From: an uncultured Clostridia bacterium
GTDB taxonomy: Bacteria; Bacillota; Clostridia; Oscillospirales; Ruminococcaceae
Length of the DNA: 8,181 nucleotides
Reading direction: 5' to 3'
Assembly: GCA_937871145.1 (NCBI GenBank)
Contig: CALMXN010000139.1
Coordinates: 1 to 8,181 of the forward strand
A program made the position numbers and the translations under genes. The notes below the pieces were generated by a model. The model did no database searches. It was not told where the DNA came from and saw only the letters and a list, made by a program, of their open reading frames with translations. The first letter of the stretch is position 1; every line of letters starts with the position of its first letter. This document shows positions 1-6,753 of the stretch, piece after piece.

Positions 1-2
1 TA

Positions 3-1571
3 AGTGATGATTTTATAAGTCAGATTCTCCAGTCTGGCTCACCTGAGGTCATTAATGAATTCAATGAATTTGCAAAAAATATATTTCTTCAGGGTGACGG
101 AGTAGCTACCGATCTTGCTACGCAACAAAAGGGTGCCACCAGTTTTAATGGCGAAATTTTTGATATTATCAGACAGCTTTCTGCTGAGAATAATGCTCCT
201 GAAGTCAAAAGCGCAATTGCACAGTTTCTAAAAAACACCTTTACACTGCAGTCACAAAGTTCTCTGATAACATCACTTTCCATAAGTTTTGCTTATCTTT
301 CATCTGCTCTCTTCCCAAGTAAGAATCTTTCACAGCAGCTTTTTGAAATGGCACAGCAGCTTGCAAAGCCTGATTCCGCCTTGAATTTTTCTCAGCTTAA
401 GGAGCAGGCACTAAAGCTTCTCGATCAGGTTTCAAACAGCCTTATTGCAACAGATAAAATCAAAAACCTTGTTTCACTTGTGAAGTATAATATTTCACGC
501 TTTAATGACAATCCCGCTACGCTGGAGAAATCCTTTGAGAATATGCTTCATCATCTCCCTGAAGGTGATTTAAAAGAACAGCTTAAAGAGGCATTTTCAA
601 AATTTACTCAGGGCAATTCTATTCCTGAGCTTGCAAAGCGTGCCTTGAATTCCGATAATCAAAGCTATGCTGATACTGATAAAGCGACCTTTAAGCTTTC
701 AGATATGGCAAAGGAATTCACACAACATATCTCACCGGAAAAGTTCAGTAATGAACTTAATACGGTTGCCCAACAGCTTGCAAAAATGATAGATAACAAC
801 GGAAAGCACCCGACAATTTCACTTAGTGATGCAACAGCTTCACTCAAGGATATGCTTAATCTTATTCTGCCACAGAATGCAGAAAAGGAGATTTCACAGT
901 TCCTTGAAAATTTCAATCAGACAAAGGACCTTAATGCTCTTGTGGGCAGATTGAGCTATATGCTCAATAACATTGACAGCTATGAAGTAAAATCATCACT
1001 TTCACAGATTATGAATAGCCTTCTCACAGCGCTTTCACACTCGGATGATGTTGTTTATAATCAACCGTCTTCCATGGATTATCTGGCGTCATTCCTGTCA
1101 AAAACACTGAATAATGAAAATATCGTTCATCTTGGAATTGTAGAGCCACATGGGCTTGTCCACAGTATGCTGACTGCTCCTGGTGTGTTTACTCCGCTTC
1201 TTCACTATGTTCTGCCTGTTAAAATCGGTGACGTAAAAGCATTCGGTGAAGTATGGATTGACAACAAAACCGTTGAAACGGGAGAAGAATCGGACAGCAA
1301 TCACATCTTCATTTCATTTGACATTGAGCGCGTCGGTATTTTTGAACTTGAAATGCAGACCGATAAAAATAATCTTAATGTAAATCTGTACTGCCCGCAC
1401 GGGCTTGAAAAATATTTCTCAACCTTAAAGCCACAATTTGCTGAAGTGGCAAAAAGAGCAGGCTATTCAATAAATTCATCAAGCATACGTCCGCTTAATA
1501 AGGTTCGTAATCTTGTTGATGTATTCCCGCGTATATCAGAAAGGAGAAGTGGTCTTAATGTCAAAATATAA
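3..1571 (+). CDS. FliK-like flagellar hook-length control protein (5'-truncated)
   Basis: The reading frame is open from base 3 with no stop and no convincing start, so the gene begins upstream of the window; 522 residues are visible. The ATG at 348 has no ribosome binding site and lies in uninterrupted coding sequence, so it is internal. Residues 1 to about 350 are polar, rich in Gln, Ser, Asn and Lys, and look helical, with about three divergent repeat units. The C-terminal part (about residues 361-505) resembles a FliK/Flg_hook C-terminal domain: an ERVGIFELEM strand, a short strand LNVNLYC, then a helix and AGYSINSSSIR, like the LG-x-VEV ... GY-x-V pattern of that family. FliK proteins measure hook length and make FlhB switch export specificity. 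Here the next gene encodes a FlhB-C-like domain, as with Bacillus ylqG-ylqH. No signal peptide or membrane segment is visible in this part. The FliK assignment is by pattern only; the N-terminal part has no recognised function. Confidence 0.6.
   Translation, partial: SDDFISQILQSGSPEVINEFNEFAKNIFLQGDGVATDLATQQKGATSFNGEIFDIIRQLSAENNAPEVKSAIAQFLKNTFTLQSQSSLITSLSISFAYLSSALFPSKNLSQQLFEMAQQLAKPDSALNFSQLKEQALKLLDQVSNSLIATDKIKNLVSLVKYNISRFNDNPATLEKSFENMLHHLPEGDLKEQLKEAFSKFTQGNSIPELAKRALNSDNQSYADTDKATFKLSDMAKEFTQHISPEKFSNELNTVAQQLAKMIDNNGKHPTISLSDATASLKDMLNLILPQNAEKEISQFLENFNQTKDLNALVGRLSYMLNNIDSYEVKSSLSQIMNSLLTALSHSDDVVYNQPSSMDYLASFLSKTLNNENIVHLGIVEPHGLVHSMLTAPGVFTPLLHYVLPVKIGDVKAFGEVWIDNKTVETGEESDSNHIFISFDIERVGIFELEMQTDKNNLNVNLYCPHGLEKYFSTLKPQFAEVAKRAGYSINSSSIRPLNKVRNLVDVFPRISERRSGLNVKI
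144..1046 (+). repeat. Three divergent ~75-residue helical units within the FliK-like protein
   Basis: Units start near 144, 387 and 822. The first begins FNGEIFDIIRQL, the second FSQLKEQALKLLDQV, the third LSDATASLKDMLNLIL. Each continues with a charged helix and ends in a similar helix: EKSFENMLHHLPEGDLKEQL in unit 2 against GRLSYMLNNIDSYEVKSSL in unit 3. The motif AQQLAK recurs before units 2 and 3 (codons at about 351 and 769). The match is at protein level only, weak in unit 1, and was aligned by eye. Confidence 0.4.
1541..1546 (+). promoter_or_regulatory. Ribosome binding site AAGGAG for the FlhB-C-like gene
   Basis: AAGGAG lies inside the end of the FliK-like gene, 11 nt before the ATG at 1558. 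Spacing is slightly long, but it excludes the in-frame ATG at 1513 and the GTG at 1549, which is only 2 nt away. Confidence 0.7.
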
Positions 1572-1857
1572 GCTTTCTCCTAATAAGGCTGCCGTTGCAC
1601 TCAAGTATAATCCGGACAAGGATTATTCACCGGTTGTTGTTGCTTCTGGCCACGGTCCTGTCGCTGACAAAATCATTGAAGTTGCTGACCAGAACGGCGT
1701 TCCTGTATTCAGGGATGACAGTACTGCTGCAGTACTTACAATGCTCAATGTCGGGCAGAATATTCCCGACTCGTTGTATGAAGTCATTGCTGGAATTTAT
1801 GTTGAAATTCTTAAAGCAAGCAATGATATTGCCAAAGCCAATAAAGATAACATATAA
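1558..1857 (+). CDS. Stand-alone FlhB cytoplasmic-domain-like protein (EscU/YscU/HrcU family, YlqH-type)
   Basis: This 99-residue protein resembles the part of the export switch protein FlhB that follows its NPTH self-cleavage site. Visible family signatures are AVALKYNPDKDYSPVVVASG (residues 12-31), VADKIIEVADQNGVPVF (35-51) and VGQNIPDSLYEVIAGIY (65-81). It has neither the FlhB membrane domain nor an NPTH motif, so it cannot be a self-cleaving FlhB and starts almost where the FlhB cleaved fragment would. The FlhB PLAR-x-LY segment is replaced by STAAVLTML (55-63), as in YlqH-type proteins. It is probably soluble and cytoplasmic. The gene overlaps the end of the FliK-like gene by 14 nt, with its ribosome binding site inside it, which suggests translational coupling. 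FliK and FlhB-C are known interaction partners in hook-length control, so the pairing suggests related work, but the precise role of this class is not established. Confidence 0.85.
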   Translation: MSKYKLSPNKAAVALKYNPDKDYSPVVVASGHGPVADKIIEVADQNGVPVFRDDSTAAVLTMLNVGQNIPDSLYEVIAGIYVEILKASNDIAKANKDNI

Positions 1858-1858
1858 T

Positions 1859-1892
1859 AAAAAACATCTACTTAAAAGTAGATGTTTTTTTT
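1859..1892. terminator. Bidirectional intrinsic terminator between convergent operons
   Basis: An inverted repeat ACATCTAC (1864-1871) / GTAGATGT (1878-1885) surrounds TTAAAA. It is flanked by A bases on the left (1859-1863) and T bases on the right (1886-1892), which pair to extend the stem. Each strand therefore reads as a hairpin followed by a U-tract: plus-strand transcripts stop just after the FlhB-C-like gene, and minus-strand transcripts just after the FapA gene, whose stop codon is at 1895-1897. Confidence 0.9.
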
Positions 1893-1894
1893 AC

Positions 1895-3352
1895 TTATTG
1901 ATTTCTGATTTCTATTCCATCATCACCAATGCCAACAAGACAATACTGGTATGTTGAATTGACAGGAAGTACAAAATCGTTAATAGTAATTTTTACTCCA
2001 GGATAAAGCTCTCTCTTGCAGTTTACGCAAAGATTCTGCTTTGTTTGAAGATATATATCAATTTCTTCAATTCTCTTCTGGATCTGTTCACGTTCATTTC
2101 TCAGAAGAAGAATTTGCTTTGCTGCTGTAGTGATAATATTAACCTTATCAGTCGGTAGAGAGCCAAGCTGTTTTTTCTTTTCAGATAAGTATTCAACAAC
2201 CTTTGTGCATTTATCTTCTTCAATATCAAGCTTTTCAATTTTCTGCTCAAGACCTGTTTTCTCCTGAAGCATTATTGCGTTATCACCGATAACAATCTGT
2301 GTTGGTGTATATGATTTCGAACCTATTGTATAAGCATAAAGATTCTTTGTACTTATTATTTTTCCGCCGATGATGCTACCATTTCCTGTATTTACGCATA
2401 CTTCACCCTTACAGAATGCATCACAGAAGTAAAGACTCTTTGCCTTCAAAGATTCATAGCAGGTTATATTTGAGTTTTCAGCAAATGCAACATCAACAGA
2501 ACTTCCTGCAACAAGCTGACTTCCGACTACGCCGGTTCTTACAGTGATTTTTCCAGCGGCTGTCAGGCTTGCACCATAAGCACCACCATGAACAAGAATG
2601 TCCTTTCCTGATGTTACCTTGAAGCCTTCCTTTACGTCACCACGGATAACAACTTCACCGATAAAGTCAACGTTACCAGTGGATACATCAACATCACCGT
2701 CAATTTTTACAACAGTATCAATAAGGAACTTTCCACCTCTGTTTACAAGGTTCCCATCCGCTGCTGCTATCATCTGAAGCTTATCATCGGTGAGCTTTAT
2801 ATTTTCGCCGAATACTACGGAAGGTTCCCTGCCCTTTTGAGGCTTCATTTCATCACCGAGAACATTAGTGCCTGATGTTCCCGGAGTTTCTCTTGTTATA
2901 TTAGCAATAACAGTTCCCATTGTGATGTTACGGATTATTCCAAGATTATGGAAATCAACATAACCATGTGCATCTTCCTTTGGAAGTCCTGTTACATTCT
3001 TATCAAAAAGATATTCAACTTTTCCGTCTTCACCATTCTGCGGGGGAGTACATTTTGCAATAGGGAACCAACGGTCATATGACTTCCCGTTGACGATAAT
3101 ATTAATCATTCCCTCGTTGATGCCATACACAATTTTCTTTTCAGCAAGGGTAGCTTTTATTTGTTCTTTTGTAACATCTTTTCCACCATTCAATGGTGAA
3201 CGTGCTCTGAGATTTGCCGAATAACCACCAGTTTCAATTTCCAATTCAATAATACAATCAACTGGCTGCGGCTTGTCCTCATTATTATTGTCAGCCTGAC
3301 TATCAGGAGCAATGTTGTTGGTGCTGTTAATTAAAGCATCATCATTGTTCAC
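1895..3352 (-). CDS. fapA: FapA-family (DUF342) flagellar assembly protein
   Basis: The protein has 485 residues. The first 30 are an Asn/Asp-rich, probably disordered leader. Residues about 40-180 carry the DUF342 N-terminal region, including GEDGKVEYLFD (107-117) and ETPGTSGTNVLGDEM (155-169). Residues about 195-345 form the family's Gly/Val-rich beta-helix, with the signature GDVDVSTGNVDFIGEVVIRG (219-238) followed by DVKEGFKV. Residues about 361-437 look like a coiled coil, followed by LYPGVKITIND (449-459). No signal peptide or membrane segment is seen. Family members occur beside flagellar genes and are needed for flagellar assembly or placement in some bacteria; the mechanism is poorly known. 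Translation starts at GTG, supported by AGGAGG 8 nt upstream. It is the last gene of the operon, 19 nt after cheD. Odd features are ten cysteines, a C-x3-C-x4-C cluster (310, 314, 319) and a C-V-N-C pair (442-445). Confidence 0.9.
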   Translation of the reverse strand: MNNDDALINSTNNIAPDSQADNNNEDKPQPVDCIIELEIETGGYSANLRARSPLNGGKDVTKEQIKATLAEKKIVYGINEGMINIIVNGKSYDRWFPIAKCTPPQNGEDGKVEYLFDKNVTGLPKEDAHGYVDFHNLGIIRNITMGTVIANITRETPGTSGTNVLGDEMKPQKGREPSVVFGENIKLTDDKLQMIAAADGNLVNRGGKFLIDTVVKIDGDVDVSTGNVDFIGEVVIRGDVKEGFKVTSGKDILVHGGAYGASLTAAGKITVRTGVVGSQLVAGSSVDVAFAENSNITCYESLKAKSLYFCDAFCKGEVCVNTGNGSIIGGKIISTKNLYAYTIGSKSYTPTQIVIGDNAIMLQEKTGLEQKIEKLDIEEDKCTKVVEYLSEKKKQLGSLPTDKVNIITTAAKQILLLRNEREQIQKRIEEIDIYLQTKQNLCVNCKRELYPGVKITINDFVLPVNSTYQYCLVGIGDDGIEIRNQ

Positions 3353-3360
3353 AGAAAAAA

Positions 3361-3366
3361 CCTCCT
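3361..3366 (-). promoter_or_regulatory. Consensus ribosome binding site AGGAGG that fixes the GTG start of the FapA gene
   Basis: The minus strand reads AGGAGG, then 8 nt of T-rich spacer, then GTG at 3352-3350. It sits in the 19-nt gap after cheD. The match and spacing favour this GTG over any later ATG. Confidence 0.85.
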
Positions 3367-3371
3367 ATCGA

Positions 3372-3848
3372 TTATATTACTGTTATTCCGCGGGTAGCAG
3401 ATTTAACCTCAAGCATCCCAGTCTGCGTATCAAAGAAAACAGTTCGTCCAATTTTATCACCAGTCTGTTCAGCCACTATCTGAATGTTCAGTTCACTTAA
3501 AATCTGTTTTACCGATTTAACATTTCTTTCACCGATGTTGAAGGAGCTGACCCCCGCAAACATCTGTGCCCCACCGGCTATTTTGGCTTTTAGATTCCTT
3601 ACATTGCCGCCTGCTCTTTCAATTTCCATAACAAGCATCTTAATACCAGTATCCGCAAATTTCTTTAGGTTATCGTGAATATGTGGAGCTTCCTTACTAC
3701 TTGGAAGCATTATATGTACAAGCCCGCCTATTTTCTTGGTTTCATCATATAGGCATATTCCGACACAGGATCCCAGTGCATACGTACAGATAACGTCTGG
3801 AGCTTTTGAAACGGCTAAATCTGATATTCCAACCGTTAGTATACTCAT
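3372..3848 (-). CDS. cheD: Chemoreceptor glutamine deamidase CheD
   Basis: At 158 residues this is the normal CheD length. CheD deamidates specific glutamines on methyl-accepting chemotaxis receptors in the cytoplasm and also binds CheC, which raises CheC phosphatase activity. The catalytic triad of the family is in place: Thr22, Cys28 within ALGSCVGICLYD, and His45 within GGLVHIMLP. Conserved IAGGAQMF (89-96) and the NIGERNV segment (104-110) follow. The enzyme therefore looks active. The start codon overlaps the cheC stop as ATGA (3848-3845) and no good Shine-Dalgarno sequence precedes it, so translation probably depends on ribosomes finishing cheC. Adjacent cheC-cheD genes are typical of Gram-positive chemotaxis loci. 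Confidence 0.97.
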   Translation of the reverse strand: MSILTVGISDLAVSKAPDVICTYALGSCVGICLYDETKKIGGLVHIMLPSSKEAPHIHDNLKKFADTGIKMLVMEIERAGGNVRNLKAKIAGGAQMFAGVSSFNIGERNVKSVKQILSELNIQIVAEQTGDKIGRTVFFDTQTGMLEVKSATRGITVI

Positions 3849-4471
3849 ATTTCAATACCCAACTTCCCGAAAAGCATACCGAGCGAGTCCATTTCAGGAA
3901 TAAGTATCATATTGCTCTTTATGTCCCCACTTGAAACCTTAAAGTTATCGTCAATAAAAAGTACTTTGTCACCGAGAGAAGCATATTGGATAGCAGGTAC
4001 ACTGAGGATTGCTCCTGCCATATCAACACATATATCCGGCACGCTGATGTCTATTATCATTCCTGTCAGGTCAGCAAGTGCCCTGACATAAGAGCCGGCC
4101 ATAATATTTCCTATTTCACATATTGCTGATTTATCCATTTCATCCATATCCATAAGGGATTCAATATCTTTTGAATAAAAAGCATTAATAACTTTCTGAG
4201 CAAATTCAGTTTTGAGTATATAGAGAATCAGACCTGAAATTTCGCCCTCAAATCTGAGCATCAATCCTATAACAAGTTCTTCTGCGCCGCCCATAAACTC
4301 AATAGTCTGTGCAAAGTCAAGACATTTTACAGAAGGAACAGATATGTCAACAGGTGCTCCAAGCAGTCCTGAAAGTGCAGTCGCAGCACTTCCCGAGCCG
4401 ATGTTTCCAATTTCTCTGAGGACATCCATATGTATAGGATTCAGGTCATCAAGATTGTTAATAGGTGCCAT
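3845..4471 (-). CDS. cheC: CheY-P phosphatase CheC
   Basis: This 208-residue protein belongs to the CheC/CheX/FliY family, which removes phosphate from CheY-P and so resets the motor signal. Both pseudo-symmetric active sites match the family pattern (D/S)-x3-E-x2-N-x22-P exactly. Site 1 is Asp16, Glu20, Asn23 and Pro46, around REIGNIGSGSAATALSGLLG. Site 2 is Ser115, Glu119, Asn122 and Pro145, around CEIGNIMAGSYVRALADLTG. With two intact sites and no CheY-binding extension or FliN-like C-terminal domain, it is a stand-alone CheC rather than FliY or CheX. The start is supported by GGAGGT at 4482-4477, 5 nt before the ATG and directly after the flgG stop. It is followed by cheD with a 4-nt overlap, which fits the known CheC-CheD complex. 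Its presence inside a rod-gene and fapA cluster, without cheA, cheW or cheB alongside, is notable. Confidence 0.97.
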   Translation of the reverse strand: MAPINNLDDLNPIHMDVLREIGNIGSGSAATALSGLLGAPVDISVPSVKCLDFAQTIEFMGGAEELVIGLMLRFEGEISGLILYILKTEFAQKVINAFYSKDIESLMDMDEMDKSAICEIGNIMAGSYVRALADLTGMIIDISVPDICVDMAGAILSVPAIQYASLGDKVLFIDDNFKVSSGDIKSNMILIPEMDSLGMLFGKLGIEI

Positions 4472-4483
4472 TTGCTACCTCCG

Positions 4484-5203
4484 TTATCTAAGGTTATTTA
4501 CAATAGATTGTATTTCATCTGCTGTCTGAACCATTTTTGAATTTAGTTGAAAACCTCTCTGGTACTGAATAACCTTTACCATCTGGTCACCGATATTAAC
4601 AGAGGACATTTCAAGCGTGCCCATAAGTTTGTCTGCGCCTGTATCAGCTATTCCCTCGCCTGAGCCTTCTGTTGCAACATAAGTATTTGAACCATCAGCA
4701 AGGAGTCCATAAGGATTGTCGAATCTGAATGTACCAAGCTGCTGTTGAATATTACCTGTATCAGGATTGCCTTCAGCAGTTATGCTTACTTTAATAGGCT
4801 GCTTGTCATATCCGAGAACAAATTTGCCGTCAGCATTGACTAAATCCCAGCCTGTTCCGTTATTGCTCATATAGAATGCGCCGTCTTTTGTATAGCTTAT
4901 TTTTCCGCTCTCATCCCTTACTGCAAAAAAGCAATCGGTCGGTGAGGCATAATCGAGCTCGCGGTTTGTCATCATAAGCTGTCCACGCTTATACATAACA
5001 TCTGTCTTTGAAAGTTTTGAGCCGTGACCAGTCTGAGCCTCAGGGTTCTGTGGCTTTTGTGTGGAATAAAGCAGGTCAGAAAAGGATGGTCTGACTTCCT
5101 TAAAGCCTGTGGTCTGAACATTAGCAACATTGTTTGAAACAACATCAAGCCCCTGCTGCATTGAAATCAAACCTGATCTTGCGCTGTAAAATCCTATATT
5201 CAT
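4484..5203 (-). CDS. flgG: Flagellar distal rod protein FlgG (FlhP-type)
   Basis: This is a 239-residue axial protein exported by the flagellar type III apparatus to form the distal rod. The N-terminal rod/hook motif SNNVANVQTTGFK (23-35) is followed by PSFSDLLYST (39-48), close to the F-x-DLLYQT segment characteristic of FlgG. The centre has GQLMMTNRELDYAS (74-87) and ISYTKDGAFYM (102-112). The C-terminal domain has TLEMSSVNIGDQMVKVIQYQ (196-215), then QRGFQLNSKMVQTADEIQSI, the coiled axial helix. There is no cleavable signal peptide, as expected for this export route. Length is a little below the usual about 260. The usual D-x-AI-x-G-x-GFF stretch reads DYASPTDCFFAV, a mild divergence. It lies 11 nt after the FlgF-type gene, with a ribosome binding site that overlaps the upstream stop codon. 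Confidence 0.9.
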   Translation of the reverse strand: MNIGFYSARSGLISMQQGLDVVSNNVANVQTTGFKEVRPSFSDLLYSTQKPQNPEAQTGHGSKLSKTDVMYKRGQLMMTNRELDYASPTDCFFAVRDESGKISYTKDGAFYMSNNGTGWDLVNADGKFVLGYDKQPIKVSITAEGNPDTGNIQQQLGTFRFDNPYGLLADGSNTYVATEGSGEGIADTGADKLMGTLEMSSVNIGDQMVKVIQYQRGFQLNSKMVQTADEIQSIVNNLR

Positions 5204-5208
5204 CCTTT

Positions 5209-5214
5209 ATCACC
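5209..5214 (-). promoter_or_regulatory. Ribosome binding site GGTGAT of flgG, joined to the upstream stop codon
   Basis: The minus strand reads TAG (stop of the FlgF-type gene, 5217-5215), then GGTGAT at once, 5 nt, then ATG at 5203. GGTGAT can pair with the 16S anti-Shine-Dalgarno end. The AAAGG directly touching the ATG is too close to serve. The layout suggests coupled translation of the two rod proteins. Confidence 0.6.
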
Positions 5215-5961
5215 CTATACCTTTCCGATTAATGTTGCGGCTTTTTCATTGATGTTGTCTACCATCTTCAAGGCCTGTGCCATTGACTCAAACGAACGCT
5301 GTGCCGCCATCGCCTTTGTCATTTCGGTTGCCATATCTATGTTGGAACGTTCATACGCTCCCTGAATTATACTGTATTCCATATCTTCAGGTGGATTTGT
5401 TTCTGCACCTTCAGCAAGTTCAAAAAGATTGTCGCCCTTTTTATTTACGTTGGAATTATCTGAAACATATGTAAGCTGAAGGCTGTCAGAATACTGACCG
5501 TCAATATAAATTTCGCCCTTGCCGTTTACTGAAAAATCACTTGTTCCGACATATATCGGACCATTTCCGCCAAGGACTCTTCCTGAGCCAGCAAGTTCAA
5601 GATAACCTTCATTATCTAAAGAGAACTGACCGTTTCTTGAAAGGTATTGGTTGCCATCCTTACCCTGAATGTTGAAATAAACCGGCCCTTCAATAGCAAT
5701 ATCAAGTGGTCTTTCAGTGAATTCAAAGCTACCCTGGGTAAGCTGTGTGTAGGAACGCTCTGTGTATTTGTATTCGATAGTTCCTGTTTTATTTGTTCTT
5801 CCCTGATTAAGACGGATAAGCTCACGCTTGAATGTATTCTGAACAGATGTATCTGACTTATAGCCTGGCGTCTGTGAGTTTGCTACGTTATTTGAAATTG
5901 TATTCAGTACTCTCTGCTGATTAAGCAGTCCGTTGGACGCAATATAAAATCCTCTGAGCAT
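5215..5961 (-). CDS. flgF: Flagellar basal-body rod protein, FlgF/FlhO type
   Basis: This 248-residue protein belongs to the flagellar rod/hook axial family and shares its architecture with the next gene. SNNVANSQTPGYKSD (23-37) is the N-terminal signature, with GSFEFTERPLDIAIEGPVYF (77-96) next, then YLSRNGQFSLDNEGYL (106-121). The C-terminal axial helix is GAYERSNIDMATEMTKAM (201-218) with AAQRSFESMAQALKMVD. The start MLRGFY and its position before flgG resemble Bacillus FlhO, which precedes FlhP; FlhO is regarded as the FlgF counterpart. It lacks the DLLY segment of FlgG. The ribosome binding site AAGGAA (5976-5971) begins directly at the end of the sigma factor gene, 9 nt before the ATG. 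Family membership is certain; the choice of FlgF over a second FlgG-like protein is less so. Confidence 0.85.
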   Translation of the reverse strand: MLRGFYIASNGLLNQQRVLNTISNNVANSQTPGYKSDTSVQNTFKRELIRLNQGRTNKTGTIEYKYTERSYTQLTQGSFEFTERPLDIAIEGPVYFNIQGKDGNQYLSRNGQFSLDNEGYLELAGSGRVLGGNGPIYVGTSDFSVNGKGEIYIDGQYSDSLQLTYVSDNSNVNKKGDNLFELAEGAETNPPEDMEYSIIQGAYERSNIDMATEMTKAMAAQRSFESMAQALKMVDNINEKAATLIGKV

Positions 5962-5976
5962 TATTCTTCATTCCTT

Positions 5977-6735
5977 TCACTGAGAGAGATATTCCTTGAG
6001 TGCGATTCTAAGCTTAACTATTGCCTTTGCGTGTATCTGACATACTCTTGATTCAGTAACCTGCAAAACCTTTGCAATGTCAGAGAACTTGAGCTTTTCG
6101 TAATAATAAAGTGAGATAACGTTCTTTTCCTTTTCCTTTAGTGTGTCTATTGCCTGAGCAAGATTTGAAGCAAGTTCGTTATGTACAAGCCCTTTTTCGG
6201 CTTCCCACGCATTCGGGTCGGAAACTTCTGATATTTCAAAATTATTTTCATATAAAAGCTCTTCAAAGGATAGGGTTGCTGCACTTGCGGATTCACCCAT
6301 GAGTTTTCTGAACTTTTCGCCTGTGAGATTCATTCTCTCTGCAATTTCATCGGAGGTTGGCTCTCTGAAAAGCTCTGCGTAAAGAATTGTATATGTCTTT
6401 TCAAATTCCTTTGAAAAAGCTCTTACGCTTCGCGGGATAAAATCCTGTTTTCTAATGAAATCAATGATTGCACCTTTGATTCTTATGGAAGCGTAGGTTT
6501 CAAACTTTACATTTTTATTCATATCAAAGCTGTCAATAGCCGAAATAAGTGAAATAATACATTCGTTTATGACGTCCTCAACGTCAGCGTATTTAGAGTA
6601 AAGGTTCCTCATTGAAACAGCGATATATTTAACCATACTTCCATATTGAAGAACTATCTGATTACGCAGGGCAATATCCCCGGTTTCCTTGTATGTGAGG
6701 ATAAGCTCATTTGCTTCAACTATTTCAGTAGGCAT
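5977..6735 (-). CDS. fliA: RNA polymerase sigma factor for motility, sigma-28 (FliA/SigD/WhiG) family
   Basis: This 252-residue group 3 sigma factor has regions 2, 3 and 4. Region 2 spans about 24-104, with DVEDVINECIISLISAID (51-68), VKFETYASIRIKGAIIDFIR (76-95) and IPRSVR (100-105). The TYASIRIKGAI-x-D-x-R sequence is the strong FliA/SigD mark. Region 3 is about 106-170. Region 4 is about 195-250, with the helix-turn-helix LKFSDIAKVLQVTESRVCQI (215-234). It should direct RNA polymerase to late flagellar and chemotaxis promoters. The ATG at 6735 has AGAGGTG 5 nt upstream (6747-6741). The gene starts 18 nt after flhA, a place held by flhF and flhG in many Gram-positive loci, and is followed by rod genes 15 nt later. 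Co-transcription with flhA would tie sigma supply to the early flagellar operon. No anti-sigma factor FlgM is in the window. Confidence 0.95.
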   Translation of the reverse strand: MPTEIVEANELILTYKETGDIALRNQIVLQYGSMVKYIAVSMRNLYSKYADVEDVINECIISLISAIDSFDMNKNVKFETYASIRIKGAIIDFIRKQDFIPRSVRAFSKEFEKTYTILYAELFREPTSDEIAERMNLTGEKFRKLMGESASAATLSFEELLYENNFEISEVSDPNAWEAEKGLVHNELASNLAQAIDTLKEKEKNVISLYYYEKLKFSDIAKVLQVTESRVCQIHAKAIVKLRIALKEYLSQ

Positions 6736-6753
6736 TATATCACCTCTTTCGTA

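Noticed and set aside
348..350. ATG at 348 as the start of the FliK-like protein
   Set aside because: The frame is open back to base 3, the upstream codons look like the same helical protein, and no Shine-Dalgarno sequence precedes 348.
634..658. Sigma-28-like promoter (CAAAG ... CCGATAA)
   Set aside because: The spacing is about 2 nt short of the consensus, the -35 part is poor, and it lies within a coding region with no gene start after it.
1513..1515. ATG at 1513 as the start of the FlhB-C-like gene
   Set aside because: The extra 15 residues do not resemble the family, and the AAGGAG at 1541 points to the ATG at 1558.
1595..1957. Overlapping 120-codon plus-strand reading frame
   Set aside because: It is out of frame with the clear FlhB-C-like gene, runs through the terminator hairpin, and its product has no recognisable family.
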